The translations under genes were made by a program, and so were the position numbers. From an uncultured Eubacterium sp. (GTDB taxonomy: Bacteria; Bacillota; Clostridia; Oscillospirales; Acutalibacteraceae), in assembly GCA_910584985.1 (NCBI GenBank), contig CAJUDJ010000023.1, positions 1 to 23,840 on the forward strand: DNA of 23,840 nt, given 5' to 3'. The notes beneath the pieces were generated by a model that saw only the letters and a program-made list of their open reading frames with translations, ran no database searches and was not told where the DNA came from. This document shows, piece after piece, positions 7,983 through 16,200 of the stretch. How positions within the stretch are numbered: the first letter of the stretch is position 1; each line of letters starts with the position of its first letter.

Positions 7983-9243
7983 AAATATTTTTGATTCTGT
8001 CTGTTATCTTTTGTGCATAATAATAGATTTCTTCTGTGTCTATTCCGTTAAAGCAGCCGTTTTCATAGAGAATCCTGCCGTTTACCATCGTTAATTTTAC
8101 ATTTTCCTTTGAACCGCTGTAAATAATATTCTTTGTAATGTTGTTTATGGGCTGCATATTCGGTCTGTGCAGATCCAAAACAATCAAATCCGCTTTTTTG
8201 TCTGCTTCAATCACATCACAGTTATCAAGTCCCATACATTTTGCACTGCCGATGGTTGCCATTTCAAGAATTCGGTTTGCATCTGTGGATGCCGCATCTC
8301 TGTTATGCAGCTTCTGTGTTGCCGCAATCAGATATATTTCCCTGAACATATCCAGTGCGTTGTTGCTGCTCGGTCCGTCTGTTCCAACTGCAAGATTGAT
8401 GTTTTTATCCAGCATTTCGGAAACAGGGGCAATGCCGGAAGCGAGCTTGCCGTTTGAGCCTGCATTGATAACGGCATAAACATCTCGCTTTTTATAGATT
8501 TCAAGGTCATTGTCGTTTACCCATACGCTGTGGTAAGCGCCGCCGCCGTAATTGAATAATCCAAGCTCTTCAAACAGCGCTGTAGGTGTTTTTCCGTATC
8601 TTTCAATACATTCCCGAACCTCATTTTCCGTTTCTGAGGAATGGGTGAAAACAGGGGCACTGTATTTTTCAGCCAGCCCGGCAACACCCTTTAAAATTTC
8701 ATAAGAGGTTGTGTATTCGGCATGAAAGCCCAATTTATAACTGATTAATTCATTGTAATTATTATATTTTTTATAATATTCTTCCAGCTTTTCAATGCTT
8801 TCCTTAAAGTTGTTCAGACCGCAGGTCATAACGGTTCTGAAGCCGAAATCCAGACTTGCCTTTGCCATTGCTTCCGGGAAATAGTACATATCAAAGCAGG
8901 CAGAAATACCGCTTGTTAAATATTCAAGAAAGGCAAGCTTTGAAAGGTGATAGATGTCATCAGCAGTAAGTTTTGCTTCCATAGGAAATATCATATCGTA
9001 AAGCCACGGCTGAAGCGGCAGATCGTCTGCAAGGCTTCTGGCAAAGGTCATTGCCGAATGGGTATGGGCATTTTTGAAGGACGGCATAAGAAGATTGCCG
9101 TTCAGATTGATTTCTCGGTCTGCCTTTTTATGAAAGTTTTTGCCGACAAATACGATTTCACTGCCGTTTGTCCACACTTCGTCATCTGTTATTTCAAAGC
9201 CGTTTTTCAAGGTCAATATCTTCCCGTTATAAAATCTTATCAT
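7981..9243 (-). CDS. mtaD: Amidohydrolase, 5'-methylthioadenosine/S-adenosylhomocysteine deaminase family
   Basis: This family of metal-dependent hydrolases deaminates MTA, SAH or adenosine-like nucleosides to the inosine forms. The 420-residue product shows the full metal-site pattern: NAHTHSAMT (H60, H62), THSSETENE (H201, E204), AYHSVWV (H238) and GTDGPSSNN (D289). SLADDLPLQPWL after the first motif is typical of the MTA/SAH group. Which nucleoside is preferred cannot be told from sequence, so the symbol is by family. Its ATG overlaps the mtnA stop (ATGA), and mtnA acts on a downstream product of MTA, which supports an MTA or 5'-deoxyadenosine-like substrate. A terminator follows at once. 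Confidence 0.88.
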   Translation of the reverse strand: MIRFYNGKILTLKNGFEITDDEVWTNGSEIVFVGKNFHKKADREINLNGNLLMPSFKNAHTHSAMTFARSLADDLPLQPWLYDMIFPMEAKLTADDIYHLSKLAFLEYLTSGISACFDMYYFPEAMAKASLDFGFRTVMTCGLNNFKESIEKLEEYYKKYNNYNELISYKLGFHAEYTTSYEILKGVAGLAEKYSAPVFTHSSETENEVRECIERYGKTPTALFEELGLFNYGGGAYHSVWVNDNDLEIYKKRDVYAVINAGSNGKLASGIAPVSEMLDKNINLAVGTDGPSSNNALDMFREIYLIAATQKLHNRDAASTDANRILEMATIGSAKCMGLDNCDVIEADKKADLIVLDLHRPNMQPINNITKNIIYSGSKENVKLTMVNGRILYENGCFNGIDTEEIYYYAQKITDRIKNI

Positions 9244-10214
9244 TTCAGAAGCTCCTTTAAACTTTTGTCAAATGGGGGATAAGCAATGCCCTTATCCGTA
9301 ATAATTGCGGTTATAAGGCTGCTGTCCGTAACATCAAAGGCAGGGTTAAAGCATTTGGTTTCCGGCAAGGCAGTCGGTTTTTCATAGAACATGGTTTTAA
9401 TTTCATCGGCATCACGCTCTTCAATTACAATATCATCACCTGTCGGCGTGCTGAAATCCACTGTGGAATAAGGACCCAGCACATAAAAGGGAATGCCGTA
9501 ATGCTTTGCAAGTATCGCAACACCGCTTGTGCCGATTTTATTTGCCGTGTCGCCGTTTGCTGCCACTCTGTCGCACCCCACAAGCACAGCATTGATAAGT
9601 CCTTTTTTCATAACAAGGCTTGCCATATTATCACAAATCAGTGTTACATCCGTGCCGCATTTTTCAAGCTCATAAGAGGTGAGCCTTGCACCCTGAAGCA
9701 AAGGCCTTGTTTCATCGCAGAAAACATGAAAGCAATAGCCTTTTTCCCTGCCGAGTATGAGCGGACCAAGCCCTGTGCCGTATTTTGATGTGGCAAGCTC
9801 GCCTGCGTTGCAGTGTGTTAATATGCCATCGCCGTTCTTAAGCAGGGATAAGCCGTATTCGCTTATTCTGCGGCACATTTCAATATCTTCATTATGTATG
9901 GATATAGCTTCATCAATAAGGCTTCTGTCGTTTTCATATGCATTCAGAATTCTTGCGGTTGCCCAGGAAAGATTCACTGCTGTCGGGCGTGAGCTGTCAA
10001 GATATGCCTTTGCTGCTTCCATATTATTTCCGTGGAAAAGTGCCAGCGAATAGGCGGCAAAAATTCCGATTGCAGGGGCACCTCTCACCTGAAGCAGCTT
10101 TATGGCATTGAAGCAGTCCTCGATGTTTTTCATTTCTATATATTTTTCTTCATTGGGAAGCCGTGTCTGGTCCAGAATAAACAATCTGCCGTTTTCAAAT
10201 TTAATATTCTGCAT
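9240..10214 (-). CDS. mtnA: S-methyl-5-thioribose-1-phosphate isomerase
   Basis: MtnA turns methylthioribose-1-phosphate into methylthioribulose-1-phosphate in methionine salvage; in some bacteria the same enzyme handles 5-deoxyribose-1-phosphate. The 324-residue protein has the family landmarks: VRGAPAIG (residues 43-50), LTHCNAGELAT with the catalytic C135, and GCDRVAANGDTANKIGT with the catalytic D215. Near the C-terminus it has NPAFDVTDSSLI. It is slightly shorter than the usual ~345 residues, mostly at the N-terminus. It is first in a two-gene unit with the deaminase. The ribosome site (AGAAAGAG) is weak. No later salvage gene (dehydratase, enolase or aldolase) is in the window. Confidence 0.93.
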   Translation of the reverse strand: MQNIKFENGRLFILDQTRLPNEEKYIEMKNIEDCFNAIKLLQVRGAPAIGIFAAYSLALFHGNNMEAAKAYLDSSRPTAVNLSWATARILNAYENDRSLIDEAISIHNEDIEMCRRISEYGLSLLKNGDGILTHCNAGELATSKYGTGLGPLILGREKGYCFHVFCDETRPLLQGARLTSYELEKCGTDVTLICDNMASLVMKKGLINAVLVGCDRVAANGDTANKIGTSGVAILAKHYGIPFYVLGPYSTVDFSTPTGDDIVIEERDADEIKTMFYEKPTALPETKCFNPAFDVTDSSLITAIITDKGIAYPPFDKSLKELLK

Positions 10215-10246
10215 AATGTGTCTCTTTCTTTATTTACTCTGTTTTT

Positions 10247-10275
10247 ATTATAAATGTTTTTCCCTTTTAAATCAA
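10247..10275 (-). promoter_or_regulatory. Promoter of mtnA
   Basis: On the - strand TTGATT (10275-10270), a 17-nt spacer and a perfect TATAAT (10252-10247) lie about 33 nt before the mtnA ATG. Its -35 stands back to back with the -35 of the divergent lipoprotein promoter, 9 bp away. Confidence 0.65.
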
Positions 10276-10284
10276 TAAATTCTA

Positions 10285-10313
10285 TTGCAATATATATTGT
10301 TTTTTGCTATTAT
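10285..10313 (+). promoter_or_regulatory. Promoter of the BMP-family lipoprotein
   Basis: TTGCAA (10285-10290), a 17-nt spacer and TATTAT (10308-10313) precede the lipoprotein ATG by about 35 nt. A perfect 12-bp palindrome, CAATATATATTG (10288-10299), overlaps the -35 and could be an operator. Confidence 0.55.
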
Positions 10314-10348
10314 AAAATCAATGATATTTTCTTTTTCGGAGGAATACT

Positions 10349-12187
10349 ATGAAAAAATTAATTTCAGTAATTCTGTGCGCTGCAGTTGCAGTTTCTTCGC
10401 TTTTTTTATTGAGCGGCTGTTCTGCGGCAGAACACGCAAAGTATGATATTGTGTTTATTACAGACGGCGGCACGGTTAAGGACGGTGCTTATAATGAAAG
10501 TGCATGGAACGGCATTTCTGCCTTTTCGGAGGAATCGGGTAAAACATGCCGTTATTATCAGCCTGTGCTGGAAAAGGATGAAAAGCTTTCTTCTCAAACG
10601 GTGATCAGCTATGTTGAACTTGCCGTTCAGGCAGGCGCAGAGTTTATTGTTATGCCAACAGAAAAAATGGAAACTGCCGTTTATGAGGCTGCACAGAAAT
10701 ATACGGAAGTTAAATTTATTCTTGCGGATGGTGTGTTTCACTCGGCTGACAGTAGTGAAGAAACGGTGCTGCCCAATGTAATGTGTATTTCTTTTGATGC
10801 GCTTCAGAGCGGTTTTCTTGCAGGCTACAACGCCGTTGTTTCTGGAAATTTCAAGCTTGGATATTTTGGCTCTTACAGCAGTGAAAGCTCTAAGAATTAC
10901 GGCGCAGGCTTTGTGCAGGGTGCAGAATATGCCGCAAATCAGCTGCGTATTCCTGCCACACTTGAATATGCCGATTATGATTCACCTGTGCTTGATTATG
11001 ATTATTCCTTTACAATTACTGCAAATTATTCAAAAATAGAAGATATAAAGGATGCTGTATATAAAATCCATGTTGAAAACGGCATAGGCTCAGGTGTTTA
11101 TACAGAAGGCTCGAATGTAACGCTTATTGCCGATCCTGCACCCGAGGGAAAGGTTTTTGACAAGTGGGAAACAAAAAGCAATACGGATGGCGTTAAGGAC
11201 AGCAAGGTAAATCTTTCCACGAAATCAAAACCCGAAACGAACCTTCTTGTTGAGAAGTGTGATGCAACGATAACCGCAGTTTATAAGGAGGCCGAAAGTG
11301 CTACATATCCTGTAACCGTGATGAATGCCGGGAATACGCAGGTGTTTTCAACACAGCACCTTGTTGCAGGTGCTTCCTGCGAAGTAAAGGCGCCTGCTGC
11401 TGAATCTGGAATGGTGTTTGACCATTGGGAAATCAATACAGCCGCTGAAGGCGTTATTGATGATATACATTCCAAATCTACATGGGTTCATATGCAGGAA
11501 GAGGGAATTACACTTGTTCCCGTTTATGCCGAAAGTTCTGTTCCTACATTTGATGTTACAGTTGTAACAGGAGAAGGGGGAGACGGCACCTCAACGGGTT
11601 CCGGTTCATATGTAACAGGAGATTTGGTTTCTGTTGCAGCCGCACAGCCGAAAGACGGATATATATTTACTTCCTGGGGCAATGCGGACAAAAATGGCTA
11701 CGGCGTAGGTATATCCATGGCAAATGAATATTACCCCATTACCTCCTTCAATATGGTAAACCGTTATCAGTCTGTTGCAGAAACAATGTATAATGAAGGT
11801 GTTTCCATTATTTATGCCGGCGGAAATGACCAGTGCAATACGGTGTCTGATGCTACTTGGAAATATAATTATCTGAAACAGGTTATCGGTGCAGAAAACT
11901 GGCAGACGGGCTGGGAGCATTATTATTCTACAACGGTTAAGGAATACGGCAATGCCATAAAAGCCTGCCTTGCAGATTATAAGGGCGGCACGGTTTATAC
12001 AGGTGATTGTTCAAACAACGGTATTTCCATGAGTTTTGTTGCCGATGATAACAAGGAACAGTATGATGCTGTTGTTAAAGCTCTTGCCGATAAGGAAATT
12101 CAGCCGGCTTTTGTTGAAAGCGGAAAAACAATCCGAGATATTTTCAGCTCAAAATATTTAACGCTGGATTATTGGGTGGTTGATTAA
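10349..12187 (+). CDS. BMP-family (PnrA-like) nucleoside-binding lipoprotein with inserted InlB-type repeats
   Basis: This is a surface or membrane-anchored substrate-binding protein of the basic membrane protein family, whose studied members bind purine nucleosides for ABC import. Residues 1-24 are a lipoprotein signal with lipobox LSGC (C24 lipidated). Residues 31-215 form the first lobe, with ITDGGTVKDGAYNESAWNGI and ISFDALQSGFLAGY as family motifs. From about 216 to 455 the fold is interrupted, and residues 238-450 look like three divergent InlB-type repeats (GSGxY..G..V, then G..F..W). The second lobe resumes near 465 (YNEGVSIIYAGGNDQ). The total of 612 residues compares with about 350 for ordinary members. 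GGAGGA lies 5 nt before the ATG. No permease or ATPase partner is nearby. The binding specificity is inferred from family and context. Confidence 0.82.
   Translation: MKKLISVILCAAVAVSSLFLLSGCSAAEHAKYDIVFITDGGTVKDGAYNESAWNGISAFSEESGKTCRYYQPVLEKDEKLSSQTVISYVELAVQAGAEFIVMPTEKMETAVYEAAQKYTEVKFILADGVFHSADSSEETVLPNVMCISFDALQSGFLAGYNAVVSGNFKLGYFGSYSSESSKNYGAGFVQGAEYAANQLRIPATLEYADYDSPVLDYDYSFTITANYSKIEDIKDAVYKIHVENGIGSGVYTEGSNVTLIADPAPEGKVFDKWETKSNTDGVKDSKVNLSTKSKPETNLLVEKCDATITAVYKEAESATYPVTVMNAGNTQVFSTQHLVAGASCEVKAPAAESGMVFDHWEINTAAEGVIDDIHSKSTWVHMQEEGITLVPVYAESSVPTFDVTVVTGEGGDGTSTGSGSYVTGDLVSVAAAQPKDGYIFTSWGNADKNGYGVGISMANEYYPITSFNMVNRYQSVAETMYNEGVSIIYAGGNDQCNTVSDATWKYNYLKQVIGAENWQTGWEHYYSTTVKEYGNAIKACLADYKGGTVYTGDCSNNGISMSFVADDNKEQYDAVVKALADKEIQPAFVESGKTIRDIFSSKYLTLDYWVVD
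11060..11689 (+). repeat. Three divergent InlB-type repeat modules inside the lipoprotein gene
   Basis: Three units at residues about 238-315, 318-396 and 400-447 share the pattern of a beta strand, a glycine-rich turn, Val-rich strand and G-x-x-F-x-x-W. Examples are GKVFDKWE, GMVFDHWE and GYIFTSWG. These resemble surface adhesion or spacer repeats (Flg_new/InlB B-type). At the DNA level they are too divergent for recent duplication. Confidence 0.6.
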
Positions 12188-12220
12188 TAAAAAAGAGAGG
12201 TAAAAACCTCTCTTTTTTTA
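12188..12220 (+). terminator. Rho-independent terminator after the lipoprotein gene
   Basis: A 12-bp stem (AAAAAAGAGAGG with CCTCTCTTTTTT) encloses a 6-nt loop and ends in a run of T, starting just after the lipoprotein stop codon. Confidence 0.88.
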
Positions 12221-12240
12221 TTACTTTTCATTCAATATCC

Positions 12241-12409
12241 CAACCTTCTCCTATGAGGAGAAGAAAAACTGATTTAGCGGTGGATGAGATGAACAGTATG
12301 CCGTCATTACTGCAAATTAACAGCACTCCTCAGTCTATCTTATTTTGCTCGCTGGCTTCCACTAAAAAAGGGACGCCTTTGATTTTTTTAACAGAGGAAT
12401 AGCGCCAGC
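12241..12409. repeat. Degenerate intergenic repeat-like element with nested hairpins
   Basis: This non-coding stretch between convergent genes holds a perfect 8-bp hairpin at 12245-12263 (CTTCTCCT, ATG, AGGAGAAG), then GGTGGATGAG and CTCCTCAGTC. A long imperfect inverted repeat follows at 12351-12409 (GCTGGC..TTCC against GGAA..GCCAGC). From memory, the words CATCC-CCGC, CTTCTCC and CCTCAGTC recur in a widespread intergenic repeat of gut Clostridia, so I read this as a decayed copy. No reading frame of note is present. Confidence 0.4.
12364..12380 (-). terminator. Possible terminator of the arginine operon
   Basis: On the - strand AAAGG, a 4-nt loop, CCTTT and further T residues form a short 5-bp hairpin about 37 nt after the carB-dapF stop. 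It sits in the loop of the larger inverted repeat 12351-12409. The short stem keeps confidence low; a T-run on the + side means it could act both ways. Confidence 0.4.
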
Positions 12410-12416
12410 AAAAAAG

Positions 12417-13271
12417 CTAATATTCAATCTCACCTGTGAAAACAAGGTTACAGTCTCCGGTTAAGGTGATGCCTTCATCTGTATAATTTACAAGAAGATC
12501 TCCGCCGTTCAGTTTAACGGTAATATCTTCACCTTTCTTGCAGAAACCGTTTTCAACAGCGGCAGCAACCGCCGCGCAGGCGCCAGTGCCGCAGGCAGGT
12601 GTTTCGCCGTTTCCGCGCTCCCAAACACGCATTTTCAGCGTTCTGCTGTTTACAATTCTTACAAATTCCGTATTCACCCGTTCAGGGAAGATTTCGTTTG
12701 CTTCAAACTGCGGGCCTGTTTTTTCCAAATCAATTTCATTTGTGTTATCCACAAACACAACACAGTGCGGATTTCCGACCGAAAGACAGGTGATTTTATA
12801 CTGCTTTTTGCCGATTTCCATTTCACGGCTTATGATTTTATCTCCGCTTAAAGAAACGGGAATAAGGCTCGGCGAGAATTCCGCTTTACCCATATTTACG
12901 GCAACGGATGAAACTTTTCCGTTTCTGGTAAATAGCTTAAGGGTTTTTATACCGCTTGCTGTTTCGATTTTTATGTTTTCTTTTTGAACAATTCCGTTGT
13001 CGTAAAGGTATTTGCCAAGGCAGCGTATTGAATTGCCCGCCATTTTGCCTTCCGAGCCGTCTATATTGAAAATTCGCATTTTGGCATCAGCGATTTCGGA
13101 ATTTTCCAGAAGCACAATGCCGTCTCCGCCGATTCCTTTGTGGCGGTCTGAAAAGGCAATTGCAAAGCTTTCGGGGCAGGTAATAATGCCGCATTGGTTG
13201 TTGAAGAAAATATAATCATCACCCGTGCCGTGCATTTTGCTGAATCTTAAAAGGCCTTTTTCCTTTCGCAT
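12417..13271 (-). other. dapF: DapF domain of the CarB fusion, first catalytic cysteine replaced
   Basis: This marks the epimerase half of the fused gene, from the codon for M1060 to the stop. DapF interconverts LL- and meso-diaminopimelate using two cysteines as acid and base. Here the second (ACGTG, C1286) is present. The usual MCGN motif reads KMAGNSIRC, so the first is Ala (codon GCG at 13040-13038). The substrate-binding Asn of the HGxGND motif is Asp (D1077). Other substrate-side motifs (GNPH, VNTEF, ERGNGET) are intact. No ribosome site precedes the internal ATG at 13271, so separate translation is not evident. Activity is uncertain. Confidence 0.85.
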
Positions 13272-16200
13272 ATTGTTGATGTCAACAAGCTCTGTGTTCT
13301 GCTGATTATATCTGCTTGCAATAATATCTGCAAGTGCATTTGCCGTGTCAAGCGAGGTAAGCGTTGCAATGCCAAGCTGATTTGCCCTGTTAAACAGCCT
13401 GATATAATCGGCAATGCTCTTTTTGTCGCTTTTTCCGGTGTAAACAATATAATCCAGCTTTCCGCTTTCAACAAGCTCCATAATGGAATTATCCTCATAA
13501 AGCTTATTTACGGTTTCAACGCAGATTCCAAGGCTTTCAATTGATTTTGCTGTTTCCGGCGTAGCCCATATCCGAACACCTAAATCATCAAGCTTTTTTG
13601 CAAGGTTTACGATTTCAAATCTGTCCTGTTTCGTAACGGTTATAAGAACGCCGAGTTTTTCGCGTTTATGAAAATCAACTCTGAAACCTGCTGAAGCAAG
13701 CCCTTTGAAAAGTGCTTCGTTCAGATTTTTTCCTACACCGAGCACTTCGCCTGTGGATTTCATTTCAGGACCAAGCTGACTGTTTACATCGTTGAGCTTT
13801 TCAAAGCTGAAAACAGGCACTTTTACAGCGTAATACGGCGGTGTTTTATAAAGCCCTGTGCCGTATCCGAGATCTGTCAGCTTTGCACCAACCATAATTT
13901 TCGATGCAAGCTCAACCATCGGCACACCTGTTACCTTGCTGATATACGGAATCGTTCTTGACGCACGGGGATTTACTTCTATAACATACAGTTCATTCTG
14001 ATAAATCAGATACTGAATATTGATTAATCCCTGCGTTTTCAGCGAAAGCGCCAGCTTTTCAGAAACATCGCATATTTTATTAAGCATTTTATCCTGAAGA
14101 TTATACGGCGGATAAACGGCTATGGAGTCACCGCTGTGAACGCCTGCACGTTCAATATGCTCCATAATGCCGGGAATAAGAACATCTGTGCCGTCTGAAA
14201 TGCAGTCCACCTCAAGCTCTGTTCCCATCATATATTTATCAACAAGAACCGGATTTTCAATGCCTTGGGCAAGAATGATGCTCATATACTGCTTTACATC
14301 GTCATCGGTGTATGCAATCGTCATATTCTGCCCGCCTATAACGTAGCTTGGGCGAAGCAGAACAGGGTAGGAAAGGGCATTTGCTGCCCAGAGAGCTTCC
14401 TCCAGTGTCATAACCGAAGAACCCTTTGGTCTGAAAATATGAAAGCTTTCCAGCAGTGCATCAAATCTTTCCCTGTCTTCGGCAATGTCAATGCTTTCTG
14501 CGGATGTTCCCAAAATGTTGATGTGATTTTCATCAAGAAATTTTGTAAGTTTAATGGCTGTCTGCCCGCCGAATGCCACAACAACACCCACAGGGTTTTC
14601 AACCTTAATAATGTTCATAACATCCTCAGGTGTAAGCGGTTCAAAATACAGTCTGTCGCCGGTGTCAAAATCGGTTGAAACCGTTTCAGGATTGTTATTG
14701 ACGAGAATAACCTCGTAGCCAAGCTCCTTTAAAGTCCATACACAGTGAACAGAGGAATAATCAAATTCAATGCCCTGACCGATTCGGATAGGCCCTGAGC
14801 CAAGAACAAGAATTCTTTTTTTATCGGAGCGCTTCAGTTCTCTGCTTTCGCAGAAGTTATCGTAAGAAGAATAAAAATAAGGCGTTTCTGCTTCAAATTC
14901 CGCACCGCAGGTATCCACCATTTTATAAACAGCATCCCTGTGAAAAGCAAGGGAACCGCCGCTGATTTTTTCAAGGGCAGCATCTGTGTATCCCAGTTTT
15001 TTACCTTTAATATACACATCCTTGCTTATCGGAGTTTTGCTGATCTGTTTTTCATAATCGGCAAGATTTTTCAGTTTATATAAAAACCATTCGTCAATCC
15101 TGGTGATGCTGTGGATTTCTTCAGGTGTGATGCCTTCCTTTAAAGCTCTGAACACGCTGAATAAGCGCAGATCATCCTGCGTGTTCAGCAGTTCAAGGAT
15201 GTCTTTATTTTCAACCGCCCTGCAGTTTAAGGTGTCCAGTCCGATTTCTGCGCCCCTTACGGCCTTCATAACTGCCATTTCAAAGGAAGGTGCAATGCTC
15301 ATAACCTCGCCTGTGGCTTTCATCTGTGTTCCGAGCATTCTGGAAGCATTCACAAATTTGTCAAACGGCCACTTGGGAAGTTTTACTACTACATAGTCAA
15401 GCGTGGGTTCAAAGCAGGCGCAGGTTTTTCCCGTAACATCGTTTTTGATTTCGTCCAGTGTATATCCCAGTGCAATTTTTGTGGTGACCTTTGCAATGGG
15501 ATAGCCTGTTGCCTTTGAGGCAAGCGCAGAAGAACGGGAAACACGGGGATTTACCTCAATAACGCTGTATTCAAAGCTTTCGGGATTCAGTGCAAACTGG
15601 CAGTTGCAGCCGCCCTCAATGCCAAGCTCCGTTATTATATCAAGTGAAGCGGAACGAAGCATCTGGTATTCCTTGTCTGCAAGTGTTACAGCCGGGGCAA
15701 TAACGATGCTGTCGCCCGTATGAACGCCTACGGGATCAAAGTTTTCCATTGAACACACTGCAATCACATTTCCTGCACTGTCGCGCATAACCTCAAATTC
15801 AATTTCTTTCCAGCCGGCAATGTATTTTTCAACAAGCACCTGATTGATGGGGGAAAGCATAAGACCGTGCTTTGCCGTTTCCTCAAGCTCTTTTTCGTTA
15901 TATGCTACTCCGCCGCCTGCACCGCCAAGCGTAAATGCAGGGCGGATGATAACGGGATAGCCGATTTCATCTGCGATTTTTTTTGATTTTTCAATATCGT
16001 TTGCAATATCGCTGGGAACAACAGGCTGATGGATTTTAAGCATGGTATCACGGAACAATTGCCTGTCCTCCGCCTTATCAATCGCAGCTGCGTTTGTGCC
16101 GAGCAGGCGAACGCCCATTTTGTCCAGATAGCCGTCTTTTGCAAGCTGCATCGAAATGGTAAGCCCTGTCTGGCCGCCAAGACCGCCCAGAATGCTGTCC

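Noticed and set aside
12188..12416. CRISPR array or structured riboswitch in the largest non-coding gap after the lipoprotein
   Set aside because: Hairpins are present but there are no regular direct repeats with spacers and no known riboswitch core.
13247..13275. Internal start for a separate DapF at M1060
   Set aside because: No ribosome site precedes it and the frame is continuous with CarB, so a fusion is the simpler reading; it is kept as a caveat.
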